DNA from: Scenedesmus sp. ARA3
Lineage: Eukaryota > Chlorophyta > Chlorophyceae > Sphaeropleales > Scenedesmaceae
Assembly (NCBI GenBank): GCA_004335835.1
Contig: RWJK01000070.1
Location: 1-64,000, forward strand
Direction: 5' to 3'
DNA: 64,000 nucleotides
Every line of letters starts with the position of its first letter. The first letter of the stretch is position 1. Below the pieces are notes generated by a model, which was given only the letters and a program-made list of their open reading frames with translations, was not told the DNA's origin and did not search any database. Both the position numbers and the translations under genes were made by a program. This document shows, in pieces, positions 55,079 to 64,000 of this stretch.

Positions 55079-55132
55079 AGGGGCCTGCTGAGCTGTTCCC
55101 CACACACCCCACCAGCATGAACAACAACCTGC

Positions 55133-55171
<39 letters not shown>

Positions 55172-55320
55172 CAGGGGCCTGCTGAGCTGTTCCCCACACA
55201 CCCCACTAGCATGAACAACAACCTGCGCTGCTGCTGTTGCTGCCGCTGCTGCTGCTGCTGCTGCTCAGGGGCCTGCTGAGCTGTTCCCCACACACCCCAC
55301 CAGCATGAACAACAACCTGC

Positions 55321-55362
<42 letters not shown>

Positions 55363-57900
55363 GCCCTGCTGAGTTGGTTTCCCGTGCACCCCACCAGCAT
55401 GAACAACACTAACACACTAATCAGCGGCGACAATAAAGGAGCAGCAGAGCAGTTTGTAGAGAAGCTGTGGGCCCCTCAGCAGCAGGGCTTGGAAGCAGGC
55501 TTCCTGGCTGGCTTTGTGCAGAGCAATGGAGCAGACACATCGCCAAATGTACTGGGCACGTACTGCTTGGATACAGGTCAGGATAGCGCAGGAGGATTGG
55601 ACTCACAGCTGCAGTTACAAGGCATTACAGTGCACAAGGCAACACAACTCGTCGTCCACTGCACTGACACGTTGAAACATGTGCAGCTGGTGCCTGCATG
55701 TCCAGCAGCATGCTTGCACAGATTCTGCTGGTGAAAGCGCCAGGCACAGCTGGCGCAGCACCACAGCTACAGCACATGCCTCGACGCTCACCGTGGCATC
55801 GTCTGTGGCATGATGGTGTTCAACAACTCATGCGCTGTTTGCTTGTGACATGGTGATGTTCAACAACACATGCTTTGTGTGCTTGTGTCACGCCCCAGGG
55901 CTGCCGTGTGATGTCGGAACCAGCACCTGCAACGGCAACAACCACCTGTGTCATGGCCGCGGCCCCGCCTACCCAGATGACACCAAGAGCACGCAGATCA
56001 TCGGACAACATCAAGCTGACAAGGCACAGGTAAACACACCATGTGCAGGCTGCACATTCAATACTTTGCCAGCCTTTTTTGCTGGCTCAAAGGTCCATAA
56101 GTGCCGCTGGCGTTTGGTGGTGCCGCTTGCACCCGGGTTTGCAGCTCAGGCTGGTTGAAAGCCAACAAAAGTGTTACAACAGTGTGGCCCAGCCTAGCCG
56201 GATGACACCAGGAGCACTGCAATATTTGGACAGCGGCAGGCTGACAAAGCACAGGTAAGCACACCATGCCGGGCCGGCAGTGTTATGTTGCTTCCAATCA
56301 CTTCCTGCTGCAGCTGCCCCCTGAGAAGAAGACGTGCCTTGGCCCAGACAACACGCCTTGATGTTTGGGGTCACGCCTACGTACGAATATATATGTGCCA
56401 TGGCTTTGTAAGCCTAATTGTGCGGTGTGCTGCTGCTGCTGCTGCTGCAGGGGCTCTGGACTACACCAGGCACTGCCATAACCGGCACCCTGGATTACCG
56501 CCACGCCTACATTAAATCATATGTTGAATCATCTGACATGTGCAGTGTGCTGCTGCTGCCGCTGCAGGAGCTCTGGTCTGCTCCAGGCACCGCCATAATC
56601 GGCTCCCTGGATTACCGCCACGCCTACATTGACATGAGCAGCATGACAGTGGCTGCCAGCAGCTTCACAGCAGCAGGCACCACCTGCCCTGGAGCCATGG
56701 GATACAGCTTTGCTGCAGGGACCACAGATGGTGAGTGAGGGGTTTGGGTGTGGGGTTTGGGGTTAGGGTTTGCGCTCGCTACTGATTGTGGCTATCTTGT
56801 CATATGTTGTGTTGGGTGCCATGGGATACAGCTTTGCTGCAGGTACCACTGATGGTGAGTGAGGGGTCAGGGTTTGGGTTGAAGCAAGCTGTTGAATGCT
56901 ATGTTATGTTGTGTGCCTCGGGATACAGCTTTGCAGTGGGGGACCACGGATGGTGAGTGAGCAAGCTGTACAACGCCTGCTTTTCTGCGGGCACACCCGC
57001 TCACTGCTGACTGTAGACGTAGAGATTACTGTGGCCACCTTGTCAGATGTTCTGTTGTCAGCTTGCCACTGGGTTTTTGTCGCATGCAGGAGTGCATGCC
57101 TGATGCCAGCTGCCAGCAGTGCAGCACACTTGCTAGTGCCTGACAAATCCACTGTTGGCTCCTGGCTGGTCGCCCATCAACACATCACCTAATAGGCGTG
57201 ATAATCACGCACTGACTGCGCCACACTCCTTCCCTCTGCCTGCCAGGCCCAGGCGTGCAACCCTTCTACCAGGCAGACAGCCACACAGGCCTAGCCCCTG
57301 CCTCCGCACTGGTTCACATTGTGAATGGAGCTCTGCGCAGCCAGCCGAGCAGCAAGCAGGCGGCCTGCCAAGGCAGCAAACCCATTCTGCTGAATGTGGG
57401 GCAGGCAGCAAAGCCATATCCTTGGGTACCTCGGGTGACAGAGGTGGCGCTGCTGCGGCTTGGCAGCTTTGTGAGTACCTGGCGGCACATTGCTGAGTGC
57501 AAATGATGATTGCTGAATGCGGATGATCATGTGCATGACAATCAGCCCATTGCTGAAAGCAAGTGATTAGAGGTGGCACTGCTACGGCTTGGAAGCTTTG
57601 TGAGTACCTGGTTACACATTGCTGGATACAAATGAGCTGTGAACATCACAACTGGCAAGCTGCTGTAGATCACATGACGCACGGCATTGGCGGTGTCGGG
57701 TAGTAACTACACAGTTGTCAGGGTAGTTGGGCCAGGTGGCACGTCACGTTCAGTGAACAAGCTTTGGTGCAGGTATTGCGTGCAAGTAGCTGGGTGTGTC
57801 TGCTTGGTCACCCTGCTGTGTTGCAGGGCTGCTTTCTATTTTAAACATCAAAGTGTGCGTACGCAGTGCACCCTTTATGTTGCTGCAACTATCACCTGTA

Positions 57901-57937
<37 letters not shown>

Positions 57938-58683
57938 TGATCATGTGTTTGCCAGGGGAGTTCACCACCATGGCCGGCCGCCGCCTGCGTGCAGCAGTGC
58001 ATGCCACGCTGAGCCCTACCCTAGGCCTCGACACCAAGGTGGTACTTTCCACGATCTGCAACACGTATTCCTCGTACGTCACCACTCGCGAGGAGTACCA
58101 AATCCAACGTTACGAAGGAGCTAGCACACTCTACGGGCCAGCCACACTAGATGCCTACATTCAAACCGCAGTGGAATTGTCGCAGGCGTTGCTGGAAGGT
58201 AAGGCCATGCAGTCGACAGCTGTCCCGGAGCAGTTTGAAAATCGACTGCTCAGCTTCCTGCCGCCTGTCGTGCTGGACACCGCGCCAAAAGGAAAGGCGT
58301 TTGGTGATGTACTAAGGCAGCCAGACGCATCATACAGCCCCGGACAGACAGTAGAAGTTGTCTTCCAGTCTGCAAACCCCCGCAACAACCTGCGGCGGTA
58401 CCAGACGTTCCTGGAAGTACAGTTGTACAACAGCAGCTGGGATGCGTGGACAGTCGTGCACACGGATGATGACTGGTGCACAAGGTACATTTGGGACAGG
58501 CCGAAAGGGCCGCTGAGCAGTGAGTCAACTGCTGCAGTGCACTGGGAAGTGCCGAGTGGAGTGGTGGCTGGGAAGTATAGGATCAAGCATTACGGTGACG
58601 CTAAGTCACTGAATGGCCGAGTTGCTTTTGAGGGGGTGTCACAAGAGTTTTGGGTGGGCACTGCGCAGGGGTCAGCCAGGTGA
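52169..58683 (+). CDS. neutral ceramidase, 10 exons (gene I)
   Basis: Hydrolyses ceramide to sphingoid base and fatty acid; typically secreted or at endomembranes. Exons: 52169-52309, 52428-52516, 52932-53010, 53473-53631, 54529-54722, 55362-55576, 55899-56029, 56568-56730, 57247-57470, 57937-58683. The total is 2142 nt, 713 aa, in phase and of normal family length. The start gives a signal peptide (HVIICALVCALASSATC). Family motifs in order: GKGDITGPAADVN, RLYARAFVF, ATHTHASPGG (His123, likely Zn ligand), NINRSPTAY, WFPVHPTSMNNTN (His230, likely Zn ligand), QSNGADTSPN (Ser281, catalytic by homology), PGEFTTMAGRR (Glu473), YSSYVTT, QRYEGASTLYGP. The residue assignments follow the Pseudomonas enzyme by motif and are not an alignment. 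The GAD before TSPN differs from the more usual GD. Exon-edge copies fill most introns. Confidence 0.93.
52800..52838 (+). repeat. CAG run in gene I intron 2
   Basis: About 12 CAG units on the sense strand, upstream of exon 3 of the ceramidase gene. Confidence 0.85.
53017..53067 (+). repeat. CAG run next to gene I exon 3 donor
   Basis: About 17 CAG units start 7 nt after the exon 3 donor (CAGGTGGGCAGCAG). Confidence 0.9.
53684..54115 (+). repeat. four donor-side copies of gene I exon 4
   Basis: The end of exon 4 (encoding SLGFVRQSFDAMVDGIVE) recurs at about 53688-53750, 53805-53873, 53932-53996 and 54048-54112, with a period of about 120 bp and increasing decay. Some copies have a donor-like GAGGTGCGTAGG. 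The functional end is 53631. Confidence 0.95.
54284..54495 (+). repeat. two acceptor-side copies of gene I exon 5
   Basis: The start of exon 5 (encoding CRAAHADLRPAALSW) recurs at about 54292-54345 and 54425-54490. The functional start is 54529. A CAG run separates the two. Confidence 0.9.
54958..55325 (+). repeat. four acceptor-side copies of gene I exon 6
   Basis: The start of exon 6 (LLSWFPVHPTSMNN region) recurs at about 54965-55022, 55079-55135, 55171-55225 and 55265-55320. The copies are separated by CTG runs of 8-17 units, and the period is about 92-112 bp. The functional start is 55362. Copies lose the Phe-Pro-Val part and end in a TGA or a shifted frame. Confidence 0.95.
56125..56258 (+). 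repeat. donor-side copy of gene I exon 7
   Basis: The end of exon 7 (PDDTKSTQIIGQHQADKAQ region) recurs with the GTAAGC donor at about 56180-56258, and contains an early TAG. The functional end is 56029. Confidence 0.9.
56415..56518 (+). repeat. acceptor-side copy of gene I exon 8
   Basis: The CTGCAG acceptor plus about 70 nt matching the start of exon 8 (PGTAIIGSLDYRHAYI region). The functional start is 56568. The copy remains stop-free over the shared part. Confidence 0.9.
56746..56768 (+). promoter_or_regulatory. G-quadruplex-forming, telomere-like motif beside the exon 8 donor
   Basis: Four G-runs separated by 3-nt loops (GGG TGT GGGG TTT GGGG TTA GGG) start 16 nt after the exon 8 donor of the ceramidase gene, on the RNA-sense strand. 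The sequence resembles a degenerate TTTAGGG telomere repeat. Confidence 0.6.
56812..56965 (+). repeat. two donor-side copies of gene I exon 8
   Basis: The end of exon 8 (GAMGYSFAAGTTDG region) with its GTGAGTGAG donor recurs at about 56817-56862 and 56917-56962. The functional end is 56730. Confidence 0.9.
57565..57615 (+). repeat. donor-side copy of gene I exon 9
   Basis: About 45 bp repeat the end of exon 9 (EVALLRLGSF region) with an intact GTGAGTACCTGG donor, about 100 bp downstream of the functional end 57470. Confidence 0.9.
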
Positions 58684-61682
58684 CGTTGACCAGGCAATAA
58701 CATATTGGTGTAACGTTTGCATTGCGACAGCCAGGCGCCGCTGTAATTGGGTTTGTTCCGGCGCTGCTCCTACTGTGTAGTACTGTGCCGCCTATGTGTG
58801 CCACTTGGTGTCGCAGAGCGCGGTGCTGATGTTGACAGAGACGGGAGTCTGAAAGCAGGTTTGATTTGATTACTACGTTACCCTGAGAGCGATGATTCAT
58901 CGCTGTGACAAACACAACAAGCAAAACAGTGACGGCCCGACAACCCAGGCCTTTTCAGTACTCGATCCTGCAACAACCGAGGAGCACACCACTGCACATA
59001 CCGCCCCCACTCTCCAATAGCAAGTAATACCTGTGCTTTGTTAGTCTTAACGCACAATAAATTCATGTGTGGTAAAGGCACAAGGAAGCAGGCCATCACC
59101 CATAGACACTATAGTGAGTAGAGTACTCTGCTGCAGGCGTGACAGAACAGTCAGCCATGAACAATCAAACCATCACCAGGTAGCACTAATAAATGTTTTT
59201 TCAATGCAGCACATCACATGGCATGTACGCCGCACTGCTGAAAACGCAGCGCAAAAATGCCCACGCGATGCGAGCAACACAGACACCCTCTATGCTCGCA
59301 AACCACGCGGTGCCAAAACCAAGACCGGTGTAGGGCCATGACTGAAGTATGTGTAATCAAGTTGAGTTGGCAGAAGTGGTGATGAATGAGGGCCCATGGA
59401 CATAGGCGTACGCCGCAGTAAGTACCATACAGCAAACCTCTCAGCAGACCAGCGCACGCACAAGCTGCAATCAGCTGTAAAGCACAGCACAGCAGGCCCT
59501 GCAAAAAGCCACCGCTGAGGCCCACATGCAAATAACATGTTATGTTATATAACATGACAGATCAACATCTTCGGCAGTTCGAGGGAACACTCGTAAAGCC
59601 AGGTGATGTCTGGCAGAGTCCGGCCAAAAGCACACGCAGCATCACTGCGCAAAAAAAAAACAGGAGGCAGCATAAGAGACACCACACAATACTGTCTGCA
59701 TCAAAATGTGGCAGGGGCAGGAGCCAATGCTGCGCCGATTCATCATCGAGATGGTTGTGCTGAGAATGCTCAGCACACCTGGAAACATCATTCACACATT
59801 GCGTGACGCAAGCGTGCCCGAGAGGCCTAAGCAAACATCTTTCGGCAGTGATGCACAAGTGGGGCAGGACCACTCACAACCTGCCTGATGCAGATGACCC
59901 CGCAGGTAAACCCTCGGCCACCCACACCCACAAACACCTCAAGGAGCTCCTTCAACCAGACGTAACAACCCATCGCTGTCCGTGTAGCAATACCACCTCT
60001 AGCACAGCCCAAGATTCAGCCCAGCTGGTGCACTCACATCAACCTGCATATAGCAGGGCTGTATTATGTCGCTGCACACGGCGGTTGCGGTTGCCCCCGG
60101 CCTAGCTGGAAGCATGCCAAGGCACAGCCAACAAACAAAAGTGGGGAGTACTGTGTGACTACTGCGTCGTTTGTTTGCGCTATCAGCAGGCAAAGCTGCC
60201 ACACAACGGCAGCGACCAACCCACAAACATAACACCCAAACGCCAAATGTTCGCGCGGCCAGGCCTGCTTGCAGCAGCAGCACTTGAGGGCCGCTGCATG
60301 CAGAGGCCAAGCTGGCACCAAAAACACAACAAGCAAGCATGCAGAATGCGTGTGCTGTGTTATTGCCATCAGCACATGGACCAAGCTGGTCCTGCAGGAA
60401 ACCAGCACGCAGCAACACCCACAGCAGGTGTTGCGCCCCGTACCGCCTGCACATGTTTTTGTGACTAAATCAACATAGGCTGTGCAATGCCACGCCTGCC
60501 GCCCGTGCTTTCCCAGGTCGCAGATGCCGTGCATTGCATGCAAAAGAGCCAAAGCCGCACACCGTGATCGGTACATCTATATTCAAACGTGTTCAAACAA
60601 CAGCCACAGCTGCATTTCACTGAACAAGCCAGCAAGCCCCTTGCGCATTTGAGACGCAGCAAGGGGGCGCAATACCGCTGCAGGCACCACAGAACAGTGC
60701 TGGATCAGGACGCAAGCATTTCTCGGTGAAACTCGCAAAGCCGCAAGCTCCTCGCAAAAGCAGGCTCTCCATCAACAGCAGGCATGTGTTTATTCTTTTG
60801 TTTTATATCAGTCTGTGGAAGGGGAACACCCCGTACAGGACAGCTGCCAACATACATAATCGCAGCTGCATCTTCGCCTGTACCATTTTGTTGATGCGTG
60901 AAATTATGGTGTGTAGAAAGTCGGGGGCCACATAACGACACAGGTGACGGCCAATGTAACTGGCCGCCCGGCGGTGCAACTGCCTGTAGCTTCCCCTTGC
61001 AGCGTGAATGTATCAGATGAGTAGCGCACAAGAGTTTGCACCACGGTAAGCAAACAAACGCCCCCACACACTGCAAGGCAGCACAGGCTCCGCAAAACAG
61101 CAGAGCATGTGCAAGGACACATACAGCAAAAGGAGAGACAGAAGCTGCAGCTGCAGCAGGCCTGAGAGTAGTCTCAAGCCTACCCAGCTGTTGGCGGTGC
61201 CGCCACCAACCATACGTATGTGCGCAGCGCATACATGAAATCTGTACTTCAGGGCTCGCCAACACCAAGCTGCAGGCAGTAATCAACGCGCACACAAGTG
61301 CGTAAGAGGCGCATATGCTGGCCGCGTGTATAGACACACAGTAATTATGAGGCATGCTACACAGCTGGCTGAAGCTCCCTAGTGAGCACCACACCACATG
61401 CGCGTGCGTGTGCGCATACCAGGGCTCAAAGCACGCAACACCATTACCGCCGGGAACACTGAAGATGCATAACCCCTCAGATGCATAACACCATCACAAC
61501 CCCACCAGACACTAGCACACGCAGAAGCATGTCCAGGTGGCATCACAAGCATCAGGCTGCCGCAGAAACACGGTAAAGCCTAGCCAAGCCCGACAGCATT
61601 GCCGTACTTGCACTCCTGCAAAGGAAACACTGCCAGGGGCGACCATATGTACAAGCGCATCCATGCTTCACGCATGCACGCT
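58684..61682. other. convergent 3' regions of genes I and J
   Basis: GT-rich until about 58860 (3' end of gene I). It then becomes A/C rich on + up to 61682, which is the composition expected for a roughly 2.8-kb 3' UTR of gene J on the minus strand. A 14-bp palindrome lies at 59542-59555 and an A10 run at 59650. I found no supported exon and no minus-strand TGTAA here. Confidence 0.45.
58709..58713 (+). terminator. poly(A) signal TGTAA for gene I
   Basis: TGTAA lies 26 bp after the stop, with a second at 58742-58746. One of the two probably ends the ceramidase transcript. Confidence 0.5.
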
Positions 61683-63867
61683 TCACCAACCCAAACCAGT
61701 GGAGGTCGGGGGGTTGCGGAAGAACGAGCGCACATCCATCTCATCAAAGCCACCACGCAGCATGCACTCGCCGCCCTTCACAGTAAAGCCCCAGCAGACG
61801 CTCATCATGTCACACCTCTTCTTGCATAGCGCCAGCTCCGCGGCATTGGTGGCAGAAAGCGCCAGCAGCCTCTTGCCGATCTTGTCTGTGTCATAAGGGC
61901 CCGACGCAGCCGAAAGTTTTTCCCAGCCAGAGGGCAGCGCGCAGCGTGCATACAGCCCTGATGACATCGCCTTGGCCTCCACCTTACCCAGAGATGCAGC
62001 AGCGATGGCATCGCTGGGCAGCATCTTGTAATACACCAAGTTGAGGTCGGCGCTCAAGGTGGCAGCGGAAACCGTTTTCATCTTCTTGTAACGGCAAGTC
62101 TGTTTGTCCGGCCCTCCGGTGCCGTTCTTCCTGTAGGCGTAGTCAAACTGCACAAAGCAGCATTGTTCGTCTGTGCTGCAAGCCGCCTCGATGCAAGTGT
62201 CAAAGCTGTTGAATGCAATGGAAGGGCTGTCCAGCATGGAGTCGGAGGCTGCGATATCAAAGAACTTTGTGCCAACATCAATGCCCAGCTGAGCAGTCTT
62301 TGGCACGCACTCGTCGCGGCTGGCAGCGCCAGTGCGATACGTGGTGCCTGTGGAAATGAACTCCTTCTCGGTGCCTTTGGAGGAAATGTACACGGAGAGT
62401 GTAGTGGGGCAGGTGAGGCAGCTGAGGCCCGCTCCAAAGTTGGCGGTGCTGCCTGACGCGTCGTTGCCAAGGTATCCTGGCTGGTACTTGCCAGCCAGGC
62501 AAGCGCTGCATGACCCGGTGCCCCTGGTGAACTCGAAGCCCGCAGGACACCCTGCAGGACACAGCAGGCAGGGCACAGGCGGAACACGGTCAAGCACAGC
62601 GCAATTGTACCACAGCAGTTTGCATGTGTGTGTTCGCCGCCTGATTGCAGGTGCTAACGACATGATGCTGTTGTGCTGGCTGCTTTGCATCGAGATACAG
62701 TGGGCTACCCCTACCATTGAAGCGCATGCTGCATACAAACTCGCACACATGCAGCTGCATGCACGCTCCCTCAAACAGCTAGATTGCCACCAGAAGATAC
62801 TCACTGTCGCATTGATCCACAGAGCTGCTCATTTCGCCCTGTGTGGTGCGGGTGCCATTGCATTGCACACACTTGCTGTCCAGCTGCCCTCCTTCACCGT
62901 AGTAGCCAACGGGGCATGGCATGACTGTCAGGTTTGCCTTGCCGGCTGGGGCGGCTGGGGTGGTGAAATCCCATGGGGACGTGCCGTTGGTGCCATTGTA
63001 GACTCCGTATCCGGGCATTACATAGCAATCAGTGATCGCTGTCTGCAGTGTGGAGTTATCTGCAGTGGTGCGGCCTGCTGGGCATGCAGTGCAACCCTGC
63101 ATGGAGCCTTGGGTAGTGTATGTGCCTGGGGCACACACTGTTGCTCCGCCAGGCGAGTAGCCAAAGCCTGCGGGGTTGACGCACTGCGTGTAGTTTGTCG
63201 AGGCTGGCTGCAGGGTGATCAGGTTGCGCTGGCAAGGCTGCAGGAAGTAAAACAAAAGACAGCAGCAGCAGCAGGTGTGAGGGCGTGTGAATGAGTTGCA
63301 GTTGACTTGTCGGGTGCACGGGGAGCCAAGAGCGCCTGCGCAAAAGACAACCATTGCATCTGCTGCTAGCAGTGTCGCACAGCTGCTGCCCTTGGGCCTG
63401 AGGCGCTGCTCACCTTGCAAGGAGTGGACTGCAGTCCGTATGTTCTGTTTGCCACGCCATAGGTGTTGTTGGAGCACTCCACTGCCGTGTACTGCAGCGT
63501 TTGGTCGGCGGCCACGCCAGCAGGCACCATGCCCCAACCGGCTTCGATGTAGCATGAGAATGATGAGCCAGCCACAAGCTTGGATGTATCATTGCCACCG
63601 CCCAACTCATCGATATCAGTCGGGGCAGACAGGATGCCAGCACCGCAAGCTGTGCATGCAGTGGTGCCATTTGTGTCGCGTGCTGTGATGTCAGTGTAGC
63701 TGGTCCAGCCTGAGCGGTAGTAGCCCTGGCCTGTTACATTCCCTGGGCAGGTTGTGAGGGTGCCCGTTGTGTCTGCAAGATTGGTAATTTTGATGTAGTA
63801 GCCGGGAGGGATCTGGCAGTCGTTGATTGACGCGGCTCCCAGGAACTGTGTGGTGGTGCCAAAGGGG
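61683..63867 (-). CDS. secreted Cys-rich protein with ephrin-receptor-like (GCC2/GCC3) repeats and PAN-like C-terminus, 3' part (gene J)
   Basis: Partial: more exons lie beyond the right edge. Visible exons: 63867-63414, 63237-62805, 62551-61683, in phase, 585 aa. Exons 1 and 2 encode repeated Cys-rich units with N-glycosylation sites and the CPAG or CGAG pattern followed by an aromatic-Thr motif (CAPGTYTTQGSMQGCTACPAG), typical of ephrin-receptor-like Cys-rich repeats. The last exon begins with another such unit (CPAGFEFTRGTGSCSACLAG). It ends with a region of paired Cys (CIEAACSTDEQCCFVQF; LCKKRCDMMSVCWGFTVKGG) that resembles a PAN/Apple-type fold. Such proteins are common in chlorophycean algae and are usually extracellular or on the cell surface, but the function is unknown. 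No exon-edge duplications are visible here. Confidence 0.75.
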
Positions 63868-64000
63868 CTGCAGCAGCAGACGGACAAGCACATGAAGGGT
63901 TAGTGCGGGGCTGGCGAGTCCGTTCACGCTGGAGGACTGTGGTGTTGCTGCTGTCTAACTAGCGGGTGTGCAGCAAGCGGGTGGCGTGCATTGCTGGCGG

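Noticed and set aside
59542..59555. 14-bp palindrome as a terminator hairpin
   Set aside because: AT-rich with no U-tract logic in a eukaryote. Similar motifs occur in many introns, so I report the motif family instead.

Overview
The window looks like nuclear DNA of a green alga, most likely a chlorophycean such as the Scenedesmus/Tetradesmus group (inference). Genes are split into many short exons with GT-AG introns. CAG/CTG trinucleotide runs lie in both exons and introns. Several genes carry the algal poly(A) signal TGTAA downstream of the stop. The products are eukaryotic or plastid types: 3-ketoacyl-CoA synthase, neutral ceramidase, DGS1/NCA2, RWDD2 and a plastid-type U32 protein. No bacterial operon, CRISPR array, rRNA, tRNA or intact transposon was recognised.

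I find ten protein genes. From left to right: (A, +) the 3' end of a Gln/Ala-rich protein with an acidic C-terminus; (B, -) a small TPR/HAT-repeat protein; (C, -) a 10-exon 3-ketoacyl-CoA synthase; (D, -) a 14-exon peptidase-U32-family protein; (E and F, -) tandem alpha/beta-hydrolase paralogues with signal peptides; (G, +) a 15-exon DGS1/NCA2 homologue; (H, +) an RWDD2-type RWD/DUF1115 protein; (I, +) a 10-exon neutral ceramidase; (J, -) the 3' part of a secreted Cys-rich protein that runs off the right edge. Exons were joined by hand from splice sites, phase and remembered family conservation. For B, C, D, E, F, G and I every junction keeps phase and the summed length is a multiple of three.

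F and G start head to head with 297 bp between their ATGs. A/B and I/J are convergent pairs with very long, strand-skewed 3' regions, GT-rich on the sense strand. Several genes have lipid-related roles: C elongates acyl-CoA, I hydrolyses ceramide, G is linked to galactolipid control, and E and F are probable esterases. I see no sign that they are co-regulated.

The most unusual feature is architectural. In B, C, D, G and I the introns hold dozens of decayed tandem copies of the neighbouring exon edge. Donor-side copies (exon end plus GT plus intron start) always lie downstream of the functional exon, and acceptor-side copies (intron end plus AG plus exon start) always lie upstream. Gene E shows the same process at its stop codon. 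Many copies keep the splice dinucleotide but carry stops or truncations. This reads as continuing splice-junction-anchored tandem duplication that lengthens introns and scatters decoy splice sites and pseudo-exons. It is the strongest candidate here for an undescribed phenomenon.
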